This document shows positions 44,845 to 55,481 of a stretch of 64,000 nt of DNA, piece after piece. Source of the DNA: Euphorbia lathyris (taxonomy: Eukaryota; Streptophyta; Magnoliopsida; Malpighiales; Euphorbiaceae); the NCBI RefSeq assembly GCF_963576675.1, contig NC_088915.1, positions 2,981,001 to 3,045,000 of the forward strand, written 5' to 3'. Position 1 is the first letter of the stretch. Every line of letters begins with the position of its first letter. A model generated the notes under the pieces. The model was not told the DNA's origin, did not search any database, and worked only from the letters and a program-made list of their open reading frames with translations. A program made the translations under genes and the position numbers.

Positions 44845-46138
44845 ATGGTCAATCCAATTTTAGGATACAACTCCTCCTCTGCAGCTGCTGCAATTGTATC
44901 GGCTGACCCTACGGCTGATATGGCTGTCTCGGCTTCTCACGACAACACCGGGTCTAACTTCAATGCCTCTGCCTATACCATGCTGGACCGAATCTTCCTC
45001 ACCCACTCACTCGGGCATGCCCTCTCAGGCACCCATTTCATTAATTCACCCGCCCTTGACCAACTCTGCTGTTGTGTCCTCTCATTCGAATCCCACTGCT
45101 TCTATCCCTAGTTTTCCCAATTCCGCAACATCACCCTACCTATCTTCCATATGGACCTCCAACTTCGCTTCTCCCTCTATGTCGGCTGGCTGGACCCCAT
45201 CACAGCCACCTATAACTGAGTTCCGCCCATTCATCGGTGCTCCCATTGATCCTTTCACCCGTCCTATGCTGCGACCTCCTGTCCTCTCCACTGATACTCA
45301 CTATCCGATTGGCCATCCCAATGCACACCCTCGAGCCAATTTCTTTGTCTCTCCCACCGCTCACTTTACTGATTCCCTACCCAATCCCTATCCGGTTCAA
45401 TCGGCATCTACACATATTCCCCAATTTTCTATCAAATTAAGCCCTATAAATTATCGTCTTTGGAAAACCTATGTCATTGCAACTCTTCAAGCCATGGGAG
45501 TCTTTGCAATTCACTGCTTAGGCACTACTCCTCCCCCTGCCAAATTCATACCTCGGGCTGTTGGAATAGATTATGACAATCCTGACAATTTTGTGTTTAA
45601 TCCATCATACTTTCAGTGGGAACAGAGGGATCATCTCACACGTGCAACCATACTTATGTCATTATCTGAAGATGTCGTTCCAACAGTTACAAACTTAGAA
45701 ACTGCTCGTGCTGTGTGGTTTGAACTTGAACAGACCTATGGAACTGTTTCTGAAAATCGAAGGGTCCAACTCACCGTTGAACTTAACGATTTAAAAAGGA
45801 ATGATTTATCTATGGCAGCCTATCTTCAGAAAATTAAAATGATTGCTGATGACTTAGCAACTGTAGGAACACCTGCCAGCATCACTCAGATCATTGCAAC
45901 CATGTTCAAGAACCTTGGACCTGAATACCATGGAGTGCTCACTGCCCTCAATGTCCGTCGTGCCTCTCCCGTTGCATGGAGTGAACTCTATGATGAGCTT
46001 GTTCGCCATGAACTCTTACTCCGAAGTGCTGATCCTGTTCTTATGGAAAATATCACAACCAAGACTGAGGCAGACGCGTCTACAAAAGGAAAAAAGAAAC
46101 GGGGCAGCTGCTATTTATGTGGTGATACTCGTCACTAG
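44845..46138 (+). pseudogene. gag of the Ale-like element
   Basis: The best start is MVNPILGYNSSSAAAAIVSA at 44845, in frame 1. A frame change near 45020-45060 moves the reading to frame 2 (LTNSAVVSSHSNPTASIPSF), which runs on to 46138. The UBN2-type gag core covers YRLWKTYVIATLQAMGVF, WEQRDHLTRATILMSLSED and VWFELEQTYG. The zinc knuckle begins CYLCGDTRH and is cut by a TAG at 46136-46138; the next codons supply ADRC, so the knuckle would be complete without the stop (probably CAG to TAG). Frame 2 continues open into pol. Confidence 0.82.
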
Positions 46139-49100
46139 GCAGACAGATGCCAGTCCAAACGCCAATTTCAGGGCTCCAGCTCTCAATCCCGTGGTCCCTC
46201 TCGTCCCTCCTCTGGTTGGCGTCGCCCATATCATTCTGTTCGTCCCCAAGCACACATGACATGGATTCAGGAACCTTCTAATGAGTTTGATTGCACTGAT
46301 CAACCGTGGTATCCCGATACTGGAGCAACTCATCATATGACAAATTCTGCTCAACACATGAATCAGATGGTTCCTTATCGGGGTGTTGACAACATACAGT
46401 TTGGTAATGGTCAAGGTTTGCCAATTTCTCACTTAGGCACCTCCAGTGTTCATAAATTTAAACTTAATGATATTCTATTGGTTCCAAAGCTTACTAAATC
46501 TCTTCTTTCTGTCCAAAAATTTACTCGTGATAACTCATGTTTCTTTGAATTTTGGCCATCTCATTTTTTGATTAAGGATCAGGTCAGAAAGGAAATCCTC
46601 TTGCAAGGCCCGAGTAAAGATGGACTGTACCTTCTTCCCATTACATTAAAGCAGGCATTGGTAGGAGAGAAGACTTCACATTCTCAGTGGCATGCTCGTC
46701 TTGGTCATTGTCACTCCCGCACTGTCAATCAGGTCATTAGTCAGCATAATCTTCCTGCCTCCAAGACTGCTTCTGTGTGCTGTTCTTGCCCTCCGAGCAA
46801 ATTATCCAAATTTAATTTACCTTCGGTTATTCGAAAGAGTACCTATATGTTTGAATCTTTGCATTCTGATGTTTGGGGCCCTGCTCCTATCAATTCAGTT
46901 TTAGGACATCGTTATTTTGTTTTGTTTATTGATGAATTTACTCGATTCAGTTGGATATTCTTTATCAAAAATAAGAGTGATGTTGCTGCTATATTTCATC
47001 AATTTCATGCTTTGATTGTTTATCAATATGATGCTAGAGTTAAAAACTTTTACTCTGATTTTGGTGGTGAATTTCAAAAATTATGCCCCTTTCTTGCTCA
47101 ACATGGTATTGTCCACAAACTTGCATGTCCGCACACTCATGAACAAAATGGTATTTCTGAACGCAAAATACGTCATATTGTTGACACTAGTCTTACACTT
47201 CTAGCACATGCGTCCATTCCTTTACAATACTGGAATTATGCCATGAGTCACAGTGTTCGGTTAATCAATTATCTCCCTACTCGTGTTCTTAAATCTGTCT
47301 CGCCTTATTTCAAGGCTTTTCAAAAAGAACCAGATTTCACTCAATTACGTGTTTTCGGTTGTGGAATTTTTCCTCTCCTTCATCCGTATAACAGACATAA
47401 ATTTGATTTTCGCTCTCGTATGTGTGTTTACTTGGGTGACTCTATCAATCATAATGGTTATCTCTGCTTGGACACGGATTCTACTTGTGTCTACATTTGC
47501 AAACACGTCACATTTCGTGAACATATATTCCCGTTTGCTCACATACCGGCTTCTGTGTCGAGGGAATCGTCTTCTTCTACCAATGTTCAGCTGCCATCAT
47601 TACTTGGTCCTTACTCAGGTACAGATTCAAGCTCTTTTACTCAAATTTCTAATTCTGACACCTCATATGCTTCTCTCTCCGCCGAAGATAATAGACTTTC
47701 ACGTGTCCAAAAATTGAATAAGGTCTCCACTAAGATCACACCTCATGACCGTTGCATCCCTGCTCTTGATAAATCCAAAAATAATTGTCACATTCCTAGT
47801 ATATTGGGCCCCCACCCACGTCCTCATCAGCATCCTACTCTTCCCACTTTTCGGTCAACTCCACTCATCACGCGACCTGCAGTTTCTTCCACCTCACAAT
47901 CTATTAACCATTGCCCATCCAACCCACCACCTACTTCTGTCCACTTGCCTCCTATGTCTCCTACTTTGTCATCATCACACATTAATCCATCAGCTCCCTT
48001 TTCTCCCACTTTCTCGCCTACCTCACCTACACCCTCATCAACCATAAATCCTTCCATTTCTCTCCCCACCTCAATTGACTCACCTATCTCCACTACCAAT
48101 AATTTAATTAATCCACCTATATCCCCTGTTCCCTCATCAACCCCACATAATAACACTCCTCTTCCATCATCCACCGCCAATCAGTTGATTTCTCTCTCCC
48201 CTGCCTCTCCTTCACACTTCAATAATTCCAATTTTTCACCATCACTCGACCATTTATCACCAATATGTTCAGCCCCTTGTTCGGTTCCATTACAAACCAC
48301 TACCTCCTCTGCCTTGGACGGTACTTCCTCTCATGCACACAACATGCGGCTTCGGCCATCTACCTTACACTCCCTTGGCAAGTTTGCTGCTCTCCATGCC
48401 TCCAAAACTGAGTCATCTCCTGATCCGAGTTGTTTCTCCAAAGCCGTGAAACTAAAAGAATGGCGCGATGCCATGTCAGTTGAACTTCAGGCACTTATTA
48501 ACAATCATACATGGACATTGGTTCCTCGCCCATCCGATCGCAATATCATCACGTGTCGGTGGCTCTTTCGTACTAAGCGGCGGGCTGATGGCTCTATTGA
48601 ACGTCACAAAGCTCGACTCGTTGCCCGTGGTTTTACATAACAGTCTGGCCTGGACTTCAAGGAAACGTTTAGCCCCGTTGTTAAAGCAACAACCATTCGC
48701 ATCATCCTCTCCCTTGCCGCTGCACATCGTTGGACGATAAACCAGCTAGATGTCTCGAATGCATTTCTTCACGGGACTCTCACTGAAACAATTTACATGG
48801 AACAGCCTCAGGGATTTCAAGACACCAATCATCCAGATCACGTTTGTCTCTTACATAAGTCACTCTATGGTCTTAAACAAGCTCCAAGAGAATGGTTTCT
48901 CCACCTCAAAAACTATCTTGGCACCTTGGGGTTCTCTATGTCTCAGGCTGACAACTCACTGTTCACTCGCTTCACACCTACAGACAAGTTATACATTCTC
49001 TGTTATGTCGATGATATACTTGTCACGGGAACCAGTACAACTCTCATTTCTCAAACAATTCAGGCCATCGAATCTGAGTTTCCCATCCGTAATCTTGGTA

Positions 49101-49957
49101 GGGCATCTTACTTTCTTGGAACTGAAATCTCCTATAGCACTCAAGGTATTCATCTGTCACAAGTTAAATACGCCGGGGATATTATCTCTCGCATCAAAAT
49201 GGACGACTGTAAACCAGCATCCACCCCTATGGCTACAACACCAAATCTATCCCAAGAACACGACACGCTATTATCATCCGGTGATGAATATCGTAGTATT
49301 GTGGGTGCTTTGCAGTACCTCACATTAACTCGTCCTGACATTGCTTTTTGTGTAAATAAATTGTGTCAATTTCTGCATAAACCAACAGATGAACACTGGA
49401 AAGGGGTTAAACGACTTATTCGCTACATTCATGGGACACGAACGCATGGCATTCTCTTCTCCTCCAGCCCGATTACAGCCATTCACTGCTACTCCGACAG
49501 TGACTGGGGTGGCTGCCCCGATGACCGCCGCTCAACAGGTGCCTTCTGTGTCTTCCTCGGTAATAGCCTTGTCTCCTGGAACACTCGAAAACTACCCACG
49601 ATTGCAAGATCATCAACGGAAAGTGAGTACAAAGTTGTCGCCAATGCCACAGCGGAACTGCTTTGGATTCAATCACTGCTCAACGAACTTCATTTCCCTA
49701 TTCCGCGTCCCATCAATCTTTGGTGTGATAATGTTGGGGCTATCTATCTTACAGTCAATCCGGTTTTTCATGCCCGCACAAAACACATCGAACTAGACTA
49801 TCACTTCGTTCGAGAACAGGTTGCCAATGGTTTTCTCTTTGTTCGCTTCATCTCCACCAATGATCAGATTGCGGATCTTCTCACCAAGCCTCTATCAAGT
49901 TCCCGCTTTCTGCTTCTGCGTGATCGGTTACGCTTGAAACCCCCGATTTCGGCTTGA
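46139..49957 (+). pseudogene. pol of the Ale-like element (PR-INT-RT-RNase H)
   Basis: One frame, same as gag frame 2, from after the TAG to TGA at 49955-49957. Protease DTGATHHMT near 46318; pre-integrase WHARLGH and CCSC; integrase Asp in HSDVWGPA, Asp in YSDFGGEF, Glu in GISERKIRH; a Ser/Pro/Thr-rich linker (about 47570-48330); RT with LDVSNAFLHG, SLYGLKQAPREW, and catalytic YVDDILVTG near 49004; RNase H with SDSDWGGCPDDRRSTGAF, SSTESEYKVVA, DNVGA. A TAA at 48638-48640, in RGFT-stop-QSGLD, is the only stop (likely CAA to TAA). Otherwise the pol is nearly intact. Confidence 0.88.
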
Positions 49958-49964
49958 GGGGGGC

Positions 49965-50159
49965 TGTTAGTGTACAACCGAATATTAGAGTCCTACTCCA
50001 ATTATTATTCTCTGTCATTATCATTGTACCTCTCATCTAGGGTTCAATCACTTAGACTTAGTATAGGACTCTAAGTCTCTCTTGTATATATATCTGCTGT
50101 AAACCTACTTCAGAATCAATGAAATATACTTACTCAAATTATATCTATTAGATTCTACA
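49965..50159 (+). repeat. 3' LTR of the Ale-like element (195 bp)
   Basis: TGTTAGTGTACAACC...GATTCTACA, preceded by the polypurine tract TTGAGGGGGGC and followed by the target duplication AGTAT. Confidence 0.93.
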
Positions 50160-50164
50160 AGTAT

Positions 50165-50596
50165 AACATCCTAATTAACTTTAAAGTTTTAGTTTGAGGG
50201 TCAAATGAGCATTATTTCATTTTAATTCATGTAAAAAAATGCAGAGTGATTTTTTGTTTTTGGAACTTTACCCTATATAAAAAGAAAAGAAGTAATTACC
50301 AAAAAAAAAAGAAAAAGAAAAGAAGTGAGTTCTAACATAAATACACCTAATAAATAAATAAGAACAGAATATAAATGTTAATTTTGGAAACCCAAACGAA
50401 TTGGTATGTATAGTAGGATACCACACTATTATAAGATTGTCTTTTTTCTTAATCATTTAAATTAAAAAAAAAAAACAATACATATTTATATTTATGGTAT
50501 TTGAAATTAAATAATAATTCCCTAACAAATAAATCCAAAGTATACGAAAAAGTGTATGGTAAAATTAGATTAAATAACTTTAAGGCTACAAATATG
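50165..50596. other. Continuation of the split host locus, AT-rich
   Basis: The start (AACTTTAAAGTTTTAGTTTG, near 50175) matches 52390-52430 of the duplicated locus, showing that it is the other side of the copia target site. The rest is A-rich and non-coding. Confidence 0.6.
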
Positions 50597-51378
50597 GTCT
50601 AATGTATCGTTAGTCATTGTAAACATTGTTATTTTAAAACAGTCACCCAACTTCAATTTGTCTTAATAAAATTACTTAATTTTGAATTTTGTCTCAATTA
50701 AGTTACTTTGATAATCTTAATGGTTAAAAGGCATTAAGGGAGTGTTTGGTTGCTTATTTTCATGCTCATGTTTGCTTTTTCACTTCAAAAATGAGAGTTT
50801 TAGGTATTTGGTTAGTGACCTCCTGTTTGCCTTTTATATCTGAAAAGTAACATTTGGTGTTTGGTTAGTGATCTCATGTTTGCCTTTTACACCTGAAAAG
50901 CAGCCGTTTACAAAAGCAGAGAATCTCTGCTTTTTGGAAAAACAGCTTTTTCAAACAGCAAACCATAACAGCAACAGCAAACCGTAACAACAAACAGCAA
51001 CAACAAATAGCAACCCCTAACAGCAAACAACAAACAGGAACAACAAACAATAGGTAAAACAAACGGGCCCTAAAATAATACCATGACTGACATGTAGCAT
51101 AAGTTAATTCAAATTTCTGATCGAAACGATAAGTGGTAGCAACATGTCATATATAATTATGAAAAAAATATTAAATTTTGTGTTTTTTTTCATAAAAATA
51201 ATCGATACATGACAACCAGGTGGTACATACGTGGATGTCATGTGTCGTTTCGATCAGAGATCTAAATTGATTCATGTCGATATGTAACTAACGCATCATT
51301 CTGATACCTTTTAATGACTGAAACCGGAGTGATCTAATTGGATGACCATTTTGAAACAACCAACGATGCATTTAACCC
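50597..51378. mobile_element. Diverged Mutator-like MITE (family of 15071-15587) with a nested insert
   Basis: The left arm (TAGTCATTGTAAAC, CACCCAACTTCAATTTGTCT) and right arm (ACCATTTTGAAACAACCAAC, GATGCATTTAACCCC) match the 15071 family; the middle shares CATGACAACC and CGATCAGAGAT-type text. A Tourist-like MITE (50738-51070) interrupts it. The outer left border is too decayed to place exactly. Confidence 0.7.
50738..51070. mobile_element. Tourist-like (PIF/Harbinger) MITE, 333 bp
   Basis: Ends GGGAGTGTTTGGTTGC and, inverted, GGGCCCGTTTGTTTTAC. The flanking TAA at 50735-50737 and 51071-51073 is the 3-bp target preferred by Harbinger elements. Internal AACAGCAAACAACAAACAGC-type repeats are low complexity. 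Confidence 0.72.
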
Positions 51379-51886
51379 CAACAAATATTAAAGAATAAAA
51401 TTTTCCGTATAAATCTGGATAAAAGCATGATAAATAGATAATTCAATAGAAACAAAGATTATAGGTTTAATACAATTCTAATTCCTGTTCTTGTCTAATA
51501 AAACAATCAATTGCCTCTCCATACTTTTTAAAATATTTAATTTGTTTTTTTGAATTTGTTTTTTTTAATAATCTCTTGAATTTGTTTAAAAAAAACTTAA
51601 AAATGGATTTTAAAAAGCTGAAATATATACACTTTAAGCATGTTTGGCGCTCTAATCTATTGGTTACTTTACAAGTTAATAGGAGCAATTAAACTTTTTG
51701 AAAGAGGGTAATTGATTTTATTTTTATATTTTTGAAAAAGTACAAGGATGTATTAAGCAAAAATTATAACATAATTTCACCTTCACTTCTAATATTTGAG
51801 CTTATACGCAACATCAAAATATGTATTACGATACATTACGTTATGGTGTTAGGTTGCGTTACGTTATATGACGTAACGCTGTGTTA
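51379..51886. other. AT-rich intergenic region
   Basis: No gene. A perfect palindrome GCGTTACGT-TATATG-ACGTAACGC lies near 51857-51880. Confidence 0.5.
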
Positions 51887-52400
51887 CATAATTCATTTTT
51901 CTTCATAGACTCAGACAGCAACAACAACATTTATAAAATAGGTAACATGCTTTTATTCTAAGGATAATATTCATTTTACTCCTGAACTTAAAATTTCAAA
52001 ATCAATTAAGACCTTAAATTATTAAAAGTATCAATTAAATATCTGAACTAAATAAAAATTATGAATGGGGTCATCATCTTAGTAGAAAATCATCAATTAA
52101 ATCATCATAGAAAATCAGTTATTGAACAGTTTCACACCCTCTTTTCCAAACTCATTTTGGGCTAATAAATATCATTTTAATTCATGTCAAATAATCAGGT
52201 GTCTTCTATGGTTACTTTGTTTTTAACAAAGTAAAACTTACTTTGTTTTTTCACCATTGGATGATGGTGGACTTTAACAAAGTAAGTTCATCCAATAGTG
52301 GTAAAAACAAAGTAAAAGCATAGCCTAATCCCAAATAATCATAGCCTTTACCTCTAATTTTATGATATGAGAATTGATGATTTTTGTTTAACTTTAAAAT
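51887..52400. repeat. Second copy of the 37136-37503 locus segment
   Basis: Same order and orientation as 37136-37503, about 14.7 kb apart today but close before the copia insertion. It contains a MITE (52198-52332) that is absent from the first copy. Confidence 0.85.
52198..52332. mobile_element. Small Mutator-like MITE, 135 bp, with an empty site in the window
   Basis: Flanked by a perfect 9-bp repeat AAATAATCA (52189-52197 and 52333-52341). The paralogous site near 37450 reads AAATAGTCA with no insert, which proves insertion. Internal arms (TATGGTTACTTTGTTTTT / inverted ATGCTTTTACTTTGTTTTT) match the MITE at 36155-36303. Confidence 0.88.
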
Positions 52401-52477
52401 TTTAGTTTGGTGATCAAATAAGCATTATGTCTTTTATATTATATATCTAAAGGGTAAAGTAAAAAAAAAAAAAAAAA

Positions 52478-52596
52478 ATTAGGGATAAGGTACCAAAATA
52501 GGTTTAAGGTTTTTGGGGAAGTACCAATTTAGGCTCAACGTTCAAAATAACACCAATATAGGCTTAACGTTTACAACATAATATCAATTTAGGCTT
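52478..52596. repeat. Half of a decayed MITE
   Basis: Repeats of the theme ACCAATTTAGGCTC-AACGTT and CCAATATAGGCTTAACGTTT resemble one arm of Mutator-like foldback MITEs. The other arm is not found. An (A)n run of about 20 precedes it near 52455. Confidence 0.45.
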
Positions 52597-53609
52597 AAAT
52601 TGCTCCTGCCACAAATTGCCAATCATCGTCCCTAACCACTGCTCCCCACCCACTGTATTTTTCTGCCTGAAACACCGTGCCATCTACGTTAATTTTCAAC
52701 CAACCCCGCATAGGACGTTGCCACTGGACCTGGCGGCTTTGCTGCTGTCGTCTTGCACAGTTCCGCTGTTGGCTGCCCAGAATTCGCCCCTATTGGTCTG
52801 TCTGCCTCCTACTTCAGAGGTTGCCGCCGCCTCCCTATTCTGCCCCTCTTCATTAACTCCATGTCGGTCCAACGAACTGTTGCCATCCTCCCCTAGCCCA
52901 CTCTTTGTTTCCATTCTCCCTCCTGTTCTCCTCTAAAACCTCTTCACCTCCATATTCCTTTACCTGTTGCCACTCCACAATGAATTTCCTTACTCGTCTG
53001 TAACTTTCTGCAGTACTAACCTGGTCATTCTGCCATATAGGATGACATTTCTGTTGTTCCATATAGTATATACAATGCTGGTTATAATGATCAAAGTGTC
53101 ACTATCCACCAACCTGCACATAAATTCAATCCACTCCACCACATCATCATAATTCCCAACAGGTTCAACCATCCTCGCCTCCCTCCATACTGAGACTGCA
53201 AACGGACAAGCACAAAACAGGTGCCAACTATATTCCACATCAATTTCACACACTACACAGTTATTAGGCATGTTAATGTGTCGTGACCTTAAGAGTGATC
53301 ATAGTGGCAAACATTTAGAGCATAACTTCCACATAAACAATTTGACCCTCAATGGAATCGGTAAATCCCACATTCTACTCCAAGTCACTTGTGGTATATC
53401 TCCCCTCTTTTGTTCCTCTAGGACCCTGTACTCAGTTTTAACTGAATATGACCCATTTTTTATATGCTTCCATATCAACCTATCACGAATATTTCAGAAT
53501 GGTACAATAATTTTGCTAATCTCCTCTACTCCTGTCCTAAGAAAAGCTCCTCCAATTTACCCATATCCCACACCTTTGACCCTTCCATAAGTAATTCATT
53601 TACCCTCAT
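52597..53609 (-). pseudogene. LINE ORF2 3' fragment (RT end, zf-RVT, RNase H start)
   Basis: The minus strand reads MRVNELLMEGSKVWDMGKLE near 53600, a zf-RVT zinc-binding part (CVVCEIDVEYSWHLFCACPF, VWREARMVEPV, YTIWNNRNVILYG) at 53271-53010, then LKINVDGTVFQ and WGAVVRDDDWQFVAGA near 52710-52605, the start of RNase H. Several stops and frame changes are present. The Sirevirus at 53610 is inserted in it, so the 5' side should continue beyond the window. It is a different LINE from the one at 34309. Confidence 0.75.
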
Positions 53610-54944
53610 TGTTGGTCCCTTATAACGCAGCAAGTTAGTTCCAAGGGGGGGATAAGAACTATTTAAAATTTAAGTACGTTAAGGCTGACTTCTTTTTCTT
53701 TGAAAAAGGATTACACAGCGCGCTGAGTAAATAAGACACTAGCTTAGTCAACTGGTGACTAAGTCAGCTTCTTTCGTTGAGTCAGGAGATAGCACTTTGA
53801 GTCTATTCCTGAACTCAGACACTCAATACACACAACTCAGCGTGACCTCTTTACTTGGTCAGTTTTGTTTAAGCAATCAATATATATATTAAGGAGTTTA
53901 AGGTTAGAAAGATGTTACTCAGCAGATTTATCCAGGTTTGGCCTCTAAGCCTACGTCCTGTCCCCGGAACACGTTCCGAGCTTTCGAATTCTCTACTGAG
54001 CTCTTTAACGGTAGAGCATCAAACCTTTTACAACTTAGAAGCTGAGTATAACAAGAGTACCTTCCTCTATACCTCTACTCACTCCTAATCTCTCGCTGAG
54101 TACTATAACCGAGTACTCAGCCTCTCCTTTCTAATCTCTAGAAATGATAAAGATTTGTCCTAAACAACAATTGCTAAGACACTTTAGATGATTGAATAAT
54201 CACTCTAGACTTTTACACGAAAGATATAGAATTTGGTGTAAGTATTTGCTTTGCTTTTTCTCACAGAACTTTGAGTAGAATTTTGGTCAGCGTAATGGCT
54301 TGATAAATTTCTGTGTTGAATGAAGCACTGAAAGGCCCTATTTATAGAGACATCGGTCATTTCGAATTTCGAAATAACCGTTGGAGGGAAATGGCTTCCT
54401 ATCGTTGTCACTCAGTTTTGCTCAGAGCTCTCGGCCAATCAGATTTGAGTATCTTCTATCCTCGGTCAGTGTTGAGCAGCTTTTAGTCAGCTCGGCAGAA
54501 TGTCTCTCCATTTATGGTAAGGTCAACTAGACAGCGTTCTGTGTCTTCTGAACTTTACCCAAAGTGGAAACACTTTGTCTGGAAGTTGTTCTTGCTCAGC
54601 TGTTGTCTTGTACTCTTTGTCGATTCAACTCAGCAGCTTCGTTCCGAAGTTGTTCAATGAAGGTCTTCTCGATCCTTCTTCCGCTGAGTTGCGTTTTGTA
54701 CATAACGATAGCGTTTTGCATACGCGGGCCGAGTTGTCTTGATCTATTTGACTTGGGCTTTGACTTCCGTATTGGGCTTTAAGCCTTTTAGTCTTTATGT
54801 CTTATAAACAATTTAACTCAACATTGAACAAACACATTAGTGTAATAAATCAAAGTATTTAAACTTAGTGTGTTTTAGAATATATTTAATTTTACTTAAA
54901 TAATTTTGTCAAATCAAAATCATGTGGAAAGGTGTTTCAACAAA
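53610..54944 (-). repeat. 3' LTR of the Sirevirus (1335 bp)
   Basis: On the plus strand it begins TGTTGGTCCCTTATAACGCA and ends GGTGTTTCAACA; its left portion reappears at 63747-64000. It contains a TATA box, a TTTCGAA-based palindrome and many CTCAGC/GCTGAG words. Confidence 0.93.
54336..54350 (-). promoter_or_regulatory. TATA box of the Sirevirus LTR
   Basis: On the minus strand CTATAAATAGGGCC. Immediately upstream (54359-54375) lies the palindrome ATTTCGAATTTCGAAAT, kept with one change in the older Sirevirus LTR (21513-21529). Confidence 0.6.
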
Positions 54945-55042
54945 CTCCCCCATTTTGATGTTGGCAAAACTATTCAGCGAGGAACTCAGTGATGAGCTCC
55001 CCCATGATAGTTGACCTATTATTACTTAGCAAACTCCCCCGT
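54945..55042 (-). other. Multiple polypurine tracts of the Sirevirus
   Basis: On the minus strand AAAATGGGGGAGTT lies directly at the 3' LTR (54945-54958). Further G5 tracts are CATGGGGGAGCT (54995-55006) and AACGGGGGAGTTT (55031-55042), and one more is at 55551-55560 (AACGGGGGAG). The first is the plus-strand primer by position; repeated tracts here are a reported Sirevirus feature. Confidence 0.75.
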
Positions 55043-55481
55043 TAGGGTTGCGCTACTGACTTAGTTTTACTCTAAACATTTTAAGGTTTAAACGAGTAAG
55101 TCTGAGGTCAGTTTTCAGATATAGGTCAGCTCATGGAACATATTCTATTTTACTCAGTATAAAGCGGAAGGTTTATCATTCAGAGAGCACTGAGTAATCA
55201 TTTTGTTCAATGGGTCTTATGAGACAGTGTTTTATAAACATACAAGACAATGTCAAACATATAATCAGCATTGAATACAATCAACAAGTATTTAAACATA
55301 GTTGATGTATTTGAAGATACATAATAACATAATACTCAGCATCGTATGAAAATAACTCAAGTGTGGATAAAAGATGCAAGTATTGTATTGAAGTAAAGTA
55401 GTCAGCATACATGGCAAAAGATGAGCATAAAAGAACATAGAGACTACATACTAAGTTATTAAAAACTGAGCTAGCCTATTT
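55043..55481 (-). other. Non-coding stretch between ORF3 and the polypurine tracts
   Basis: No ORF or domain. The sequence is part of the Sirevirus 3' untranslated region, with scattered ACTCAGC/GCTGAGT words shared with its LTR and ORF3. Confidence 0.55.

Larger units (their letters stand above)
37509..50159 (+). mobile_element. Ale/Retrofit-like Ty1/copia element, split by a nested gypsy-like element
   Basis: LTRs of about 195 bp: the 5' LTR is in two pieces (37509-37628 and 44506-44581) and the 3' LTR is intact (49965-50159). The element is flanked by a perfect 5-bp target duplication AGTAT (37504-37508 and 50160-50164). Internal part 44582-49964: primer-binding site, gag, PR, INT, RT, RNase H and a polypurine tract (TTGAGGGGGGC). 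Short LTRs and the gag type fit the Ale lineage. By eye the LTRs differ at 3 positions plus one indel. Confidence 0.92.

Noticed and set aside
47745..48180. ORFs on both strands in the Ale-like pol linker
   Set aside because: They overlap the Ser/Pro/Thr-rich linker between integrase and RT; compositional bias creates the extra frames.
52696..52936. ORFs of 72-106 aa near 52.7-52.9 kb
   Set aside because: They overlap the decayed LINE 3' end, whose own frame (LKINVDGTVFQ, WGAVVRDDDW) is on the minus strand.
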